Shown here one piece after another: positions 33,825 to 41,362 of a stretch of 53,205 bases of DNA. Position numbers and translations under genes: made by a program. Location: positions 1-53,205 of the forward strand of contig JAFSLP010000027.1 in the NCBI GenBank assembly GCA_017448345.1, in the 5' to 3' direction. Each line of letters starts with the position of its first letter. Positions within the stretch are counted from its first letter, which is position 1. The stretch comes from Paludibacteraceae bacterium. Its GTDB lineage: Bacteria; Bacteroidota; Bacteroidia; Bacteroidales; Paludibacteraceae. Under the pieces are notes generated by a model that saw only the letters and a list, made by a program, of their open reading frames with translations, did not search any database and was not told the origin of the DNA.

Positions 33825-34334
33825 ATGGCTTCATTGGAATTACAATCTACCTTCCTGAATATCCGGGGGAAGCTGAACAAAAGGGAGAGAATGATTTTCC
33901 GCCAGAAGAAGTACCGTGCGGAAACGGGAGCGGTTCTGGGCATTGGCTCGCAAGAGTCCTATGTCATCGTCAATCCGCGTGATTACAAGAAGAATCCGCC
34001 ACAAGGCACGGAGCTCCGGAATATCAAAGTTTTTGCCGAGGCAAGCCGCCTCACTACGCTTATCCTCAAGTCCGGCAGTCTCACGGAAGAGGAGTTGGCG
34101 CTTATGACGGACGAACAGAGATCCGAGCAGGAGGCGTACCGTGCACAACTTGCTGATTTCAAGGAGCGTTTCAAGGCGCAACTCAAAAAACCGGATCCGC
34201 AGGCTCCTGTCCTGACGAAGAAGGACCCGCAGTACAATCCGAACTCTTCCATGACCCAGTATCGACAATACCGCACGCTTAATACGTTTATCCGTGCGAT
34301 GATTCTTCAGACTCTCAAATCACAGCAATCATGA
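33825..34334 (+). CDS. Conserved-type hypothetical protein
   Basis: 169 residues from ATG 33825 (MASLELQSTFLNIRGKLNKR). Basic and hydrophilic, with no signal peptide or membrane segment. Segments such as MIFRQKKYRAETGAVLG, SYVIVNPRDYKKNPPQGTEL and a C-terminal YRTLNTFIRAMIL look like small Bacteroidales proteins that I cannot name with confidence. It has a long leader with 11-bp repeats and overlaps the DUF2520 gene by four bases (ATGA), implying translational coupling. Function unknown. Confidence 0.6.
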   Translation: MASLELQSTFLNIRGKLNKRERMIFRQKKYRAETGAVLGIGSQESYVIVNPRDYKKNPPQGTELRNIKVFAEASRLTTLILKSGSLTEEELALMTDEQRSEQEAYRAQLADFKERFKAQLKKPDPQAPVLTKKDPQYNPNSSMTQYRQYRTLNTFIRAMILQTLKSQQS

Positions 34335-35302
34335 AAATAGCAATTATCGGAGCAGGGAGCGTCGGTACGAACCTACACCACGCTTTCGCCCTCAAAGGCA
34401 TCAACGCCGAACTCATACATGCACGCCCTCTGACAGCCCCCCAACCCCCTGAAGGGGGAGGAAATGACCCAACGGCAAATGGTCAAATGCCAAATGACCC
34501 AATAAATGACCAAATGGTAAATGATAAAATGGTAAATGATAAAATGTCAAATGACCAAATGGTAAATGCCTTTGATGTTTATATCTACGCCGTGGCGGAC
34601 AATGCGCTGCGGGATGTGGTGGAGAAGATCCACGCGCCCAAAGCCATCCATCTGCACACGTCGGGCACGATGCCGATAGACGTGTTCGGCGAGGACAAAC
34701 CCCATTCGGGTGTGCTGTATTTCTTCCAGAGTTTCAGCCGTGACGTGCTGATAGACGACTGGAGCGGCATCCCCTGTTTTATCGAAGGCAGGAACATAGA
34801 CGACATAGCGGCTATTTATTCGCTGGCACAGGGTCTGACGAGCCATGTCTATGAGGCTAACCAGCATGACCGCGAGCGGCTGCACATCGCCGGAGTGTTT
34901 GCCAACAACTTCAGCAACCTGATGTTCCGCATCGCGGAAGATGTGCTGCGTGACACGCAGATACCGTTCCAAGCGCTGCTACCGCTGATTGACCAGACCG
35001 CCGCCAAGGTCCACTCGATGAGCCCCGCAGAGGCACAGACCGGACCCGCCCAACGCGGCGACGGCGAGGTGGTGCTTCATCATATGGAGATAATAGAGAG
35101 TCTGCCGGAGGGCGTGTTCTACAACTCGGATATACAGTTCGTGTATATGATGATGTCGCAGATTATCCAGAATATCAGCGGCAAGAACGCAGACCCGAAA
35201 TCGCTTATGGAGATACTGAGTCAAGCGCTCGAAGAGTCAGTCGGGATAAAGCATACACGTCAAGTTCAGCCCAAGCGACGGGGAAAGTACCCGGAAGAGT
35301 AG
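34331..35302 (+). CDS. Rossmann-fold/DUF2520 oxidoreductase-like protein
   Basis: 323 residues. The N-terminal dinucleotide-binding motif IGAGSVGTNLHHAF is at 5-18, followed by YAVADNALRDVV and HTSGTMPIDVF. The C-terminal DUF2520 domain has HIAGVFANNFSNLMF near 197 and PLIDQTAAKV near 222. The family resembles ProC/F420-dependent NADP oxidoreductases; the substrate is unknown. Residues about 34-80, where the second and third strands should lie, are replaced by a repeat-coded PQPPEGGG and NDQMVNDKMVNDK-type stretch. This may compromise cofactor binding, although the frame is intact. The 3' end overlaps mutY by 98 bp. Confidence 0.85.
   Translation: MKIAIIGAGSVGTNLHHAFALKGINAELIHARPLTAPQPPEGGGNDPTANGQMPNDPINDQMVNDKMVNDKMSNDQMVNAFDVYIYAVADNALRDVVEKIHAPKAIHLHTSGTMPIDVFGEDKPHSGVLYFFQSFSRDVLIDDWSGIPCFIEGRNIDDIAAIYSLAQGLTSHVYEANQHDRERLHIAGVFANNFSNLMFRIAEDVLRDTQIPFQALLPLIDQTAAKVHSMSPAEAQTGPAQRGDGEVVLHHMEIIESLPEGVFYNSDIQFVYMMMSQIIQNISGKNADPKSLMEILSQALEESVGIKHTRQVQPKRRGKYPEE
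34432..34570 (+). repeat. Compound repeat block inside the DUF2520 gene
   Basis: A G/C-rich hairpin unit (34432-34460; CCCCCT-GAA-GGGGG) is followed by eight to nine AAATGGTAAATGA-type units (34461-34570), all in frame. The A-rich part matches the metK leader repeat. Confidence 0.9.
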
Positions 35303-36293
35303 GGAGCTGCTTTACGCGGTGGACAAAGAAACGCGCGTGCAGACGCCTGTGGGAAAGCACATGAACGAATTCACAGACCGCTTCGCTGTTGGACTGCTTC
35401 GCTGTAAGACCACTTGCGCTGTAAGACCGCTTCGCTGTTAGACCGCCTTCGGCTGTTGGGTCATCGGGCAGTTCCTCGCAGGGGAACTCATAGAGATGAT
35501 ACCAGATATCCTTGGGGTTCTCGCGGCGGCGGAGCAACGTGTTAATCGTCCATTGTCCATTGTCCTTTGTCCTTTGTACATAGATATGGTAGTCGAGCCA
35601 CCGGTCTTTGAGTTTGGGTCGCGGTTTGCGTACAGGCAGCAGTTCGGCAGTCCCGTTCGCATGAGCGAGACAGACATCCGAAAGCGGACACGTGAGGCAG
35701 TTATCGCCCAAGACCGGCGTGCAGCAGAGCGCTCCGAACTCCATGATGGCGGAGTTGAAGAGACGCGGGTTGCTGCGGTCAAGCAGTTGCTCTATCTCCC
35801 TGTGAAACAGTTTCTTGCCGGCAGTAGTGTCGAAGGGTTCGTCTATATCAAGGAGCCGTGCCACCACGCGATAGACATTGCCGTCCATGGCAGGGTAGGG
35901 CAGGTTGTACGCAAAAGAAGCGATGGCACCTGCCGTGTAATCGCCTATGCCGGGCAGCGCGCGTATGTCATCCCAAGTCCTCGGGAAAGGCGTCCAGCCG
36001 TTTGCGACGACCGTCTGCGCCGCCTTGTGGAGGTTACGTGCACGGCTGTAGTAGCCCAAGCCCTGCCATTCGCGCAGCACTTCCGCCTCATCGGCAGCCG
36101 CCAGTTCCTCCACCGTCCGCCATCGCGAGACAAAACGGAGATAATACTCCATCCCCTGCACCACGCGCGTCTGCTGGAGAATGACCTCGCTGAGCCAGAT
36201 ACAATAGGGGTCTTCCGTCTCCCTCCACGGAAGAATACGGCGGTTGGCTTCATACCATCGGTATAAATGGCTATATAATAGTGAGTTGACCAT
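35205..36293 (-). CDS. mutY: A/G-specific adenine DNA glycosylase
   Basis: Removes adenine mispaired with 8-oxoguanine. 362 residues from ATG 36293. Seen: ILPWRETEDPYCIWLSEVIL with the catalytic Glu, QQTRVVQGMEYYLRF, LPGIGDYTAGAIASFAY, PAMDGNVYRVVARL with the catalytic Asp, and the 4Fe-4S cysteines in LCCTPVLGDNCLTCPLSDVC. The spacing before the second cysteine is seven residues where six is usual. The C-terminal NUDIX-like region carries two repeat-derived insertions: KDNGQWTIN (35548-35580) and SYSASGLTAKQSNSEAV (35375-35460). The 3' end overlaps the convergent DUF2520 gene. Confidence 0.92.
   Translation of the reverse strand: MVNSLLYSHLYRWYEANRRILPWRETEDPYCIWLSEVILQQTRVVQGMEYYLRFVSRWRTVEELAAADEAEVLREWQGLGYYSRARNLHKAAQTVVANGWTPFPRTWDDIRALPGIGDYTAGAIASFAYNLPYPAMDGNVYRVVARLLDIDEPFDTTAGKKLFHREIEQLLDRSNPRLFNSAIMEFGALCCTPVLGDNCLTCPLSDVCLAHANGTAELLPVRKPRPKLKDRWLDYHIYVQRTKDNGQWTINTLLRRRENPKDIWYHLYEFPCEELPDDPTAEGGLTAKRSYSASGLTAKQSNSEAVCEFVHVLSHRRLHARFFVHRVKQLPTLPGTFPVAWAELDVYALSRLTLRALDSVSP
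35375..35460 (-). repeat. GCTTCGCTGTTGGACT repeat inside mutY
   Basis: Four to five units of ~17-19 bp (CTTCGCTGTAAGACCG-like on the + strand), in frame, coding GLTAK/SASGLTAKQSN. Confidence 0.85.
35548..35580 (-). repeat. GGACAATGGACAAAG repeat inside mutY
   Basis: Read on the minus strand, about four 7-8 bp units (GGACAAT/GGACAAA), related to the GTACAAAG family in pdxA and alaS. In frame. Confidence 0.8.
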
Positions 36294-36337
36294 CGTTTTT
36301 TGTGGCAATAAAGGACTCAAAAGTCCCAAAATCGGCG

Positions 36338-36368
36338 CAAAAGTACAAAAAAAAACACAATTTTGCAA
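36338..36368 (-). promoter_or_regulatory. mutY promoter
   Basis: Minus strand: TTG 36366-36368, 20 nt, TACTTTTG 36338-36345. Confidence 0.65.
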
Positions 36369-36385
36369 TTTTTTTTGCTAAAAAC

Positions 36386-36416
36386 TTTCATAATTCAATA
36401 ATTTATAGTAACTTTG
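36386..36416 (+). promoter_or_regulatory. HU gene promoter
   Basis: TAACTTTG at 36409-36416 with a weak -33 (TTTC) 20 nt upstream. Leader of about 40 nt. Confidence 0.55.
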
Positions 36417-36459
36417 CACCGAATTTCGGATTTTAACAACAAATAAAATAACAAACGAT

Positions 36460-36741
36460 ATGACAAAAGCAGAACTTATTAACGAAATCGCCATCTCTAC
36501 CGGTTACGACAAACGTACGATTAGTACGATAGTAGAGAGCATGATGGCGCACATGAAAAAGGCAGTGGCTGACGGAGACAACGTGTATCTCCGCGGCTTC
36601 GGTAGTTTCATCACCAAGAAACGTGCAGCCAAGATAGCGCGTAACATCAACAAGAACACCTCCATCGCAGTACCCGAACACCGCGTACCTGCGTTCAAGG
36701 CATCGAAGGAGTTCGCCTCCCAGGTTCGTGACATGAAATAA
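36460..36741 (+). CDS. hup: HU family DNA-binding protein
   Basis: Nucleoid-associated DNA-bending protein, 93 residues. Seen: MTKAELINEIAISTGYDKR (N-terminal helices), GDNVYLRGFGSFITKKRAAK near 42-61 (the HU core strand motif GFGSF), ARNINKNTSIAVPEHRVPAFKAS near 63-85 (DNA-intercalating arm; the usual proline position is present as V-P) and a short C-terminal helix. It is upstream of a tiny basic ribosome-associated-type gene, a common Bacteroidetes arrangement. Confidence 0.95.
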   Translation: MTKAELINEIAISTGYDKRTISTIVESMMAHMKKAVADGDNVYLRGFGSFITKKRAAKIARNINKNTSIAVPEHRVPAFKASKEFASQVRDMK

Positions 36742-36782
36742 ACAAACTAATTTAATAATAACATTTTTAATCACTCTTTATT

Positions 36783-36872
36783 ATGCCAAACGGAAAGAAG
36801 CATAAGAGACATAAGATGTCGACGCACAAGCGTAAAAAACGCCTACGCAAGAATCGTCATAAGCATAAGTAA
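36783..36872 (+). CDS. AURKAIP1/COX24-domain small basic protein
   Basis: A 29-residue protein, MPNGKKHKRHKMSTHKRKKR followed by LRKNRHKHK, almost entirely Lys/Arg/His. This matches the very small Bacteroidetes proteins annotated with an AURKAIP1/COX24 (mS38-type) domain, probably a ribosome-associated protein. It is easily missed because of its size. It follows hup by 41 nt and precedes a terminator. Confidence 0.85.
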   Translation: MPNGKKHKRHKMSTHKRKKRLRKNRHKHK

Positions 36873-36890
36873 TTGACGGTTGTAACTATG

Positions 36891-36944
36891 GCTTTGTGGC
36901 ACGAGACCCGTCTAAGCGTAGGCGTGTCGCCACAAGGCTTTTTT
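36891..36944 (+). terminator. Intrinsic terminator after the small basic protein gene
   Basis: Stem GCTTTGTGGC (36891-36900) / GCCACAAGGC (36929-36938) followed by TTTTTT. Confidence 0.8.
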
Positions 36945-36969
36945 ATTTATTTTTTTAACCCTATTCAGT

Positions 36970-39087
36970 ATGAAAAGCGAATTGATTGTGGACGTACAGC
37001 CCCAAGAGATAGCGATAGCACTGACAGAGGATGACCGGTTGCAGGAAGTTGCGCGCGAGAAACGCGACCAAGACAATTTCGCCGTAGGCAATATCTACTA
37101 CGGGCGCGTGAAAAAGGTCATGCCGGCGCTGAATGCCGTCTTTGTGGATGTAGGTTATGAGAAAGAAGCTTTTCTGCACTATCTGGATTTAGGTTCTCAG
37201 TATCGTACGCTGCATTCGTATGTTACCAAAGCCGTCTCCGACAGGCGTCGTGTACCTTCCATGACGAAGATCCAACGGCAAGCGGAGGTAGGCAAAGAAG
37301 GACAGATAGCCGACGTGCTGAAGGTGGGCGACCCGATTCTGGTTCAGGTATCCAAAGAGCCGATAAACACCAAAGGTCCCCGTCTGACAGCCGAAATATC
37401 TATCGCAGGTCGCAACATTGTCCTTATTCCTTTTGCCGACAGCGTGATGGTATCCCAGAAGATTAAACGCGAGGCGGAACGCCAGCGTCTCAGACAACTG
37501 ATGCTCTCGATCAAGCCGCAAGGCTTCGGGATCATCGTTCGTACGGTAGCGGAGGACAAACGTGCAGCCGAACTCGACAATGAGTTGCGCCTGCTGCTGG
37601 AGCGCTGGGACCAGACGGTCAAGAGCCTGCAGCAACGCGAACCCGTGAGCCTCGTCAGCGAGGAGATGGGCCGCACGCTTGGAATCATCCGCGATGTGCT
37701 CAGCCCGGATTTCACGTCCATCCAGATCAATGACAAGGACATCTACGACGAAGTCCGTCATTATCTGGAACTTATCGCTCCCGAGAGCGCCAAGATTGTC
37801 AAACTTTATCAGGGCACGCAGCCGATTTTCGACCATTTCGACATCACTCGTCAGATGAAGACGGGGCTCGGCAGAACGGTCGGTTTCAAGCATGGTGGGT
37901 ATCTCATCATCGACAAGACCGAAGCACTGTTCTCCATTGATGTCAATTCCGGCAGCAAGAAGATTTACGAGGACCAAGAGGAGAACGCCTACCAGTTCAA
38001 CATGCTGGCAGCGGATGAGCTGGTACACCAGTTGCGGCTGAGGGACATCGGAGGAATCATCATCGTCGATTTCATCGATATGGATTCCAAGGACCACCAG
38101 CAACAGTTGTACGACTATGTACGGAAACTGATGGAACGCGACCGCGCCAAGCATAACGTGCTGCCGCTCAGTAAGTTCGGTCTGATGCAGATTACCCGTC
38201 AGCGGGTTCGTCCGGCGGTTGAGATGCAGGTGGAGGAGACTTGTCCGACTTGTATGGGCAAGGGCAGGATACAGCCCTCTATTCTCTTCACCGACCAAGT
38301 GGAGGAGACATGTGCGCACATGGCAGCGGAACACGGACGCGGAATGAAGCTCCATCTTCATCCGTATGTGTATGCCTATGTGAGCAGAGGACTGCTCTTC
38401 TCGCTCAAATCCCGGTGGTTCTTCCGTTACGGAGTGCAGGTGATTGAGAATCAGGCACTCGGTATGCTGGAGATGCGGTTCTATGACGCGGACGGCAACA
38501 TCGTGTCACACAAACACGATGAGCCCAAGGCGGAGGCGAAAAAGGAGGTGAAGGCAGAGGTGAAACAGGAGGAGAAGCCCGAAGTGAAACCCGAAAAAAA
38601 GCCGGAAACGAAACCTGAAACAAAGCCCGAAGCAAAACCCGAAGCAAAAGCGGAGGCTACCAAGAATCAGCCTGTTCAGAGTGCTCCGAGTACTCCGAAC
38701 ACTCCGAATTCTCCGAACACTCCGAGTGCTCCGAAAGCTCCGAAGAAGAAGCCGAAGAAAGCCAAGGCTGAGTCCGCCAAATCCGAGCCTGCCAAGGCAG
38801 AGCAGCCTGTCAATCAGGAGGCTCCCGCCAAAGCCGGGAATCCCATAAAGCCGGAGAAACCGGCAACGGAGGACAAGGCAGTTGCGGCGGAAGAACCGGC
38901 ACCGAAGAAAAAGGCTACCCGCAAGAGCACCAAGAAAGCCGCCAAACCGGCTCCGGTAGAACCGGCTGAGAAGTCTCAGGCGGAGACCAAAGCCCCCGCT
39001 GCGGTCAAGAAACGTGCCCGCAAGAAAAAAACGGAGCAACCCGCGCAGGAGACTACAGCCAACCCGGAAAATGCAGAAAAAGCGTAA
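36970..39087 (+). CDS. rng: Ribonuclease G/E family endoribonuclease
   Basis: Endoribonuclease for rRNA/mRNA processing, 705 residues. An S1-type RNA-binding domain (NIYYGRVKKVMPALNAVFVDVG, about 35-60) contains a long insertion; the catalytic core follows (about 130-420) with metal Asp in LFSIDVNSGS near 324 and in VDFIDM near 365, and a zinc-link CPTCMGKG near 425. From about 518 to the end is a disordered tail rich in Lys, Glu, Pro and Ala (KPETKPEAKP, KKKATRKSTKKAAKP). Such tails can act as RNA- or partner-binding scaffolds, as in RNase E; that role is inference. A terminator follows. Confidence 0.94.
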   Translation: MKSELIVDVQPQEIAIALTEDDRLQEVAREKRDQDNFAVGNIYYGRVKKVMPALNAVFVDVGYEKEAFLHYLDLGSQYRTLHSYVTKAVSDRRRVPSMTKIQRQAEVGKEGQIADVLKVGDPILVQVSKEPINTKGPRLTAEISIAGRNIVLIPFADSVMVSQKIKREAERQRLRQLMLSIKPQGFGIIVRTVAEDKRAAELDNELRLLLERWDQTVKSLQQREPVSLVSEEMGRTLGIIRDVLSPDFTSIQINDKDIYDEVRHYLELIAPESAKIVKLYQGTQPIFDHFDITRQMKTGLGRTVGFKHGGYLIIDKTEALFSIDVNSGSKKIYEDQEENAYQFNMLAADELVHQLRLRDIGGIIIVDFIDMDSKDHQQQLYDYVRKLMERDRAKHNVLPLSKFGLMQITRQRVRPAVEMQVEETCPTCMGKGRIQPSILFTDQVEETCAHMAAEHGRGMKLHLHPYVYAYVSRGLLFSLKSRWFFRYGVQVIENQALGMLEMRFYDADGNIVSHKHDEPKAEAKKEVKAEVKQEEKPEVKPEKKPETKPETKPEAKPEAKAEATKNQPVQSAPSTPNTPNSPNTPSAPKAPKKKPKKAKAESAKSEPAKAEQPVNQEAPAKAGNPIKPEKPATEDKAVAAEEPAPKKKATRKSTKKAAKPAPVEPAEKSQAETKAPAAVKKRARKKKTEQPAQETTANPENAEKA

Positions 39088-39093
39088 ACAAAG

Positions 39094-39122
39094 ACAGAGA
39101 CCTTTGCGGGTCTCTGTTTTTG
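39094..39122 (+). terminator. Intrinsic terminator after rng
   Basis: Stem ACAGAGACC (39094-39102) / GGTCTCTGT (39109-39117), followed by TTTTTG. Confidence 0.8.
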
Positions 39123-39123
39123 T

Positions 39124-39176
39124 TAGTTGTCAGCTTTCAGCTTTCGACTTTCGACTTTTGACTTTCGACTTTTAAT
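39124..39176 (-). repeat. AAAGTCGAAAG repeat between convergent genes
   Basis: Read on the minus strand, six to seven units of AAAGTCGAAAGTC/AAAGCTGAAAGC. It covers the gap after the rng terminator and the last codons of the NrdJ-tail-like gene. Confidence 0.85.
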
Positions 39177-39663
39177 TCTCCTCGGTTTCCTCGATGGCGG
39201 CACCGGGGATGTATTTCTTGAGGGCACGCGCAACGCCGGTGGTCCAGTTGTTGATAAGGTCGCTGTCCATCTGCAGACCGCTGATCATCTTGACCACTTG
39301 GTCGATGGGCATGCCGTAGCGCAGCACGCCGGAGATGAGTCTGGCATAGTTCCAGTATTCGCGGTCGAACTTGTAACTGAGTCCTTCGACGGTGGTCTTG
39401 AACCCGCGTGTGTTGACGAACTGGAAGTCATAACGGTGGTGACCGTCTTCTTTGGCTACTTTGATGATTTTGCCTTTGGTGACGGATTTGGGGAGGGCGA
39501 TGCCCATCTCATCATCGGCGAGACCTGTGAAAATCTCATACGGACGTCCGTCCAGCAGTCCGACGAAGGCTATCCATTTGTCTTTCTGGTTCTGGAAACG
39601 CACTACGTCGCATTCCAGTTCCACCGGGCGCTTCAGAAGCGTGTTGTTCTCTTGTGTCTCCAT
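39172..39663 (-). CDS. Stand-alone ribonucleotide-reductase C-terminal-like (TSCPD/NrdJ-tail) protein
   Basis: 163 residues. The pattern RPVELECDVVRF, WIAFVGLLDGRPYEIFTGLADDE and NYARLISGVLRYGMPIDQVV resembles the domain at the C-terminus of adenosylcobalamin-dependent ribonucleotide reductases (RPxxLxG...V...L.GkP.EIF...R...SG). No catalytic barrel is attached. The redox cysteines of true reductase tails are missing, so the protein is probably regulatory or of another function. A final WTTGVARALKKYIPGAA helix is intact. Its last codons run into the repeat at 39124-39176. Confidence 0.65.
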   Translation of the reverse strand: METQENNTLLKRPVELECDVVRFQNQKDKWIAFVGLLDGRPYEIFTGLADDEMGIALPKSVTKGKIIKVAKEDGHHRYDFQFVNTRGFKTTVEGLSYKFDREYWNYARLISGVLRYGMPIDQVVKMISGLQMDSDLINNWTTGVARALKKYIPGAAIEETEEN

Positions 39664-39703
39664 AAAACAAGCAGTATTTGTCTCCTCCCGTGAGCGGGTG
39701 GGG

Positions 39704-40471
39704 TTATTCTATCGTCAGTTTCGCTGAGCAGCAGGTCTCGCCGTTTTCGTTTTTCTGCTGGTATTGCACACCGTCCGGAGCGATGAGGAAATAAGTCAGC
39801 AGCTCCTCGTCAAGCATCGCTTCCTTCTGGTAGTTGATGTCCAGCCGGAGGCGTTTGCCGTAGTAATCGGGCAGGTGGGTGTCGGTCATCGCCTGCAGGT
39901 AGCGGCAGGAGTTGCAATGTCCGTTGTAGTCGATGTCCGAATAGGCGACTTTGTGCGGCAGGCAACCGGTAGGTTCGGGGATGGTGGTCATCCGCACGCG
40001 CGGCATGTCAATCATCTCGCCGTCCACACAGCCCTCAAACATCGGATTGTCGAAGATATTGACAATCTCGCGTTTCTCCAAGTCCATGACCGCCCAGACG
40101 GACTTGCACTGACCTATCAGCACCCAGTCGTCCGCTTTCGTACTCCGGCGTATTCCGGATTGCTCTCCGGCACTGTCCGGCTCCAAGGCATAGATGCGGA
40201 AATCACGCGTGCTGAGCATGTGCGCGTTGGACTCGATCCATGTCTCAAACCGCACACTCTGCCCGTGTGTGGGCAGTTGGTACATCTCCACGGAGAGACG
40301 CGTGAGAATCCATGTCAGCCCTTGCGGATGGAGCCGGGCAATACCGAAACCCAGTTGGTCCGCCACTGTGCCGGCTACCTCCAGCAGGTAGTTCTCCAGA
40401 TTGAACAGACGCAGTTTCTTCTGCGCGTCCACTTCCTGATATTTGATTATGTATTCGTAGTTATATTTCAT
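39704..40471 (-). CDS. Acyl-ACP thioesterase
   Basis: Releases fatty acids from acyl carrier protein. 255 residues with two hot-dog folds, as in FatA-type thioesterases. Seen: the first hot-dog KYQEVDAQKKLRLFNLENYLLEVAG and GLTWILTRLSVEM, VWAVMDLEKREIVNIFDNP, and the second hot-dog with YSDIDYNGHCNSCRYLQAMTD, where the Asn-x-His and Cys/Glu catalytic region lies. Expressed from the downstream promoter of the element 40503-40775, with a ~30 nt leader. Confidence 0.88.
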   Translation of the reverse strand: MKYNYEYIIKYQEVDAQKKLRLFNLENYLLEVAGTVADQLGFGIARLHPQGLTWILTRLSVEMYQLPTHGQSVRFETWIESNAHMLSTRDFRIYALEPDSAGEQSGIRRSTKADDWVLIGQCKSVWAVMDLEKREIVNIFDNPMFEGCVDGEMIDMPRVRMTTIPEPTGCLPHKVAYSDIDYNGHCNSCRYLQAMTDTHLPDYYGKRLRLDINYQKEAMLDEELLTYFLIAPDGVQYQQKNENGETCCSAKLTIE

Positions 40472-40502
40472 GATTCGTTCTTTTGCTGTCGAAAATCGGG
40501 CA

Positions 40503-40775
40503 CAAAGGTACTACAAAAATTGCACATATGCAAGGGGAAAGGGATTTTTTTGCTAAAAGTAGAGATTTTTCTCTATGTTTTTTAGTGAACGGATGGCTAT
40601 TGGGAGCTTGCTCACGAATAGTCATGCGGGCACTAAAAAGGAAGGGCTCTGCCCTTTTGGCAAAAAAAACCTTTTCCCTCGCATATGCACCGCAGGAAAC
40701 GAACGTACTTTCGAGGTGAGACGGCAAAGCCGTGTCGGTGCCCTCGAAGGTACTACTTTTTTTTGAATTATGCAA
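40503..40775 (-). other. Two-promoter hairpin element, copy 2 (upstream of the acyl-ACP thioesterase gene)
   Basis: Minus-strand order: promoter 1, TTG 40773-40775, 20 nt, TACCTTCG 40745-40752; hairpin 40742-40753 with 40705-40716; TCCTGC; inverted-repeat arm 40659-40687; GGGC-AGA-GCCC hairpin; a middle with GGCTATT...AATAGTC and TAGAGA...TCTCTA stems; second arm 40525-40553; promoter 2, TTG 40531-40533, 20 nt, TACCTTTG 40503-40510. Ends and order match copy 1 (20941-21207) closely; the middle differs. Confidence 0.7.
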
Positions 40776-40812
40776 AAATTCAATCATTTTTATTAAATTA
40801 ATTTTCTTTTTG

Positions 40813-40857
40813 TTTGCGTATGTCAGAAAAAAAGTGTACCTTTGCAACCTGCAAAGG
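40813..40857 (+). promoter_or_regulatory. Promoter and palindromic operator of the zeta-toxin locus
   Basis: TTTG 40813-40816, 20 nt, TACCTTTG 40837-40844; palindrome CCTTTGC-aacct-GCAAAGG 40839-40857, five bases before the start codon. Confidence 0.75.
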
Positions 40858-40862
40858 TTAAA

Positions 40863-41362
40863 ATGCTAATGCGGCGTCCGAATTTGTATATTATAGCAGG
40901 TCCCAATGGCGCAGGCAAAACGACGGCGTCATTCAACTTGTTGCCGGATGTGCTGCATTGTCCGAATTTTGTAAATGCAGACGAGATAGCACGCGGTTTA
41001 TCGCCATTTGTGCCGGAACTGGTGTCTTTTCAAGCCGGAAGAATTATGCTGCAACGGATAGAAGAACTGCTTCCGCAAAGAGTGGATTTTGCCGTAGAAA
41101 CGACGCTTGCTACCCGTTCGTATGTGAGTCTTGTCCGCCGTGCACAGGCGTTAGGGTATAAGGTGCATCTGATTTTCTTCTTTCTGGAGAATGAAGAGCA
41201 AGCAGTCAAACGTGTGGCACAAATCTGCCTGTCTGTGATGATGTGCTGGTGTATAACAATGCTCATGGTGAGGCTGTCTTGGTCGCCAAAAAAGCATACT
41301 CCGAAAGCGGTGTACAAGTGCAGGTCCCCGAAATGTGGAACGAATTATTGAAAAAGATATGA
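40863..41362 (+). pseudogene. Zeta-toxin-like kinase, internally deleted
   Basis: The first ~118 codons code a zeta-toxin/AAA-type kinase: NLYIIAGPNGAGKTT (Walker A, 13-21), NADEIARGLSPF, FAVETTLATRSYV and KVHLIFFFLENEEQAVKRVA. Near 41218-41230 the frame breaks. The true C-terminus resumes in another frame as PVCDDVLVYNNAHGEAVLVA ... MWNELLKKI, stopping at 41360-41362. The middle lid region of about 50 codons (usually GGHxIPEExxRRRY...) is missing, so this is a deletion plus frameshift. The partner gene overlaps the restored stop (ATGA). Confidence 0.8.
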
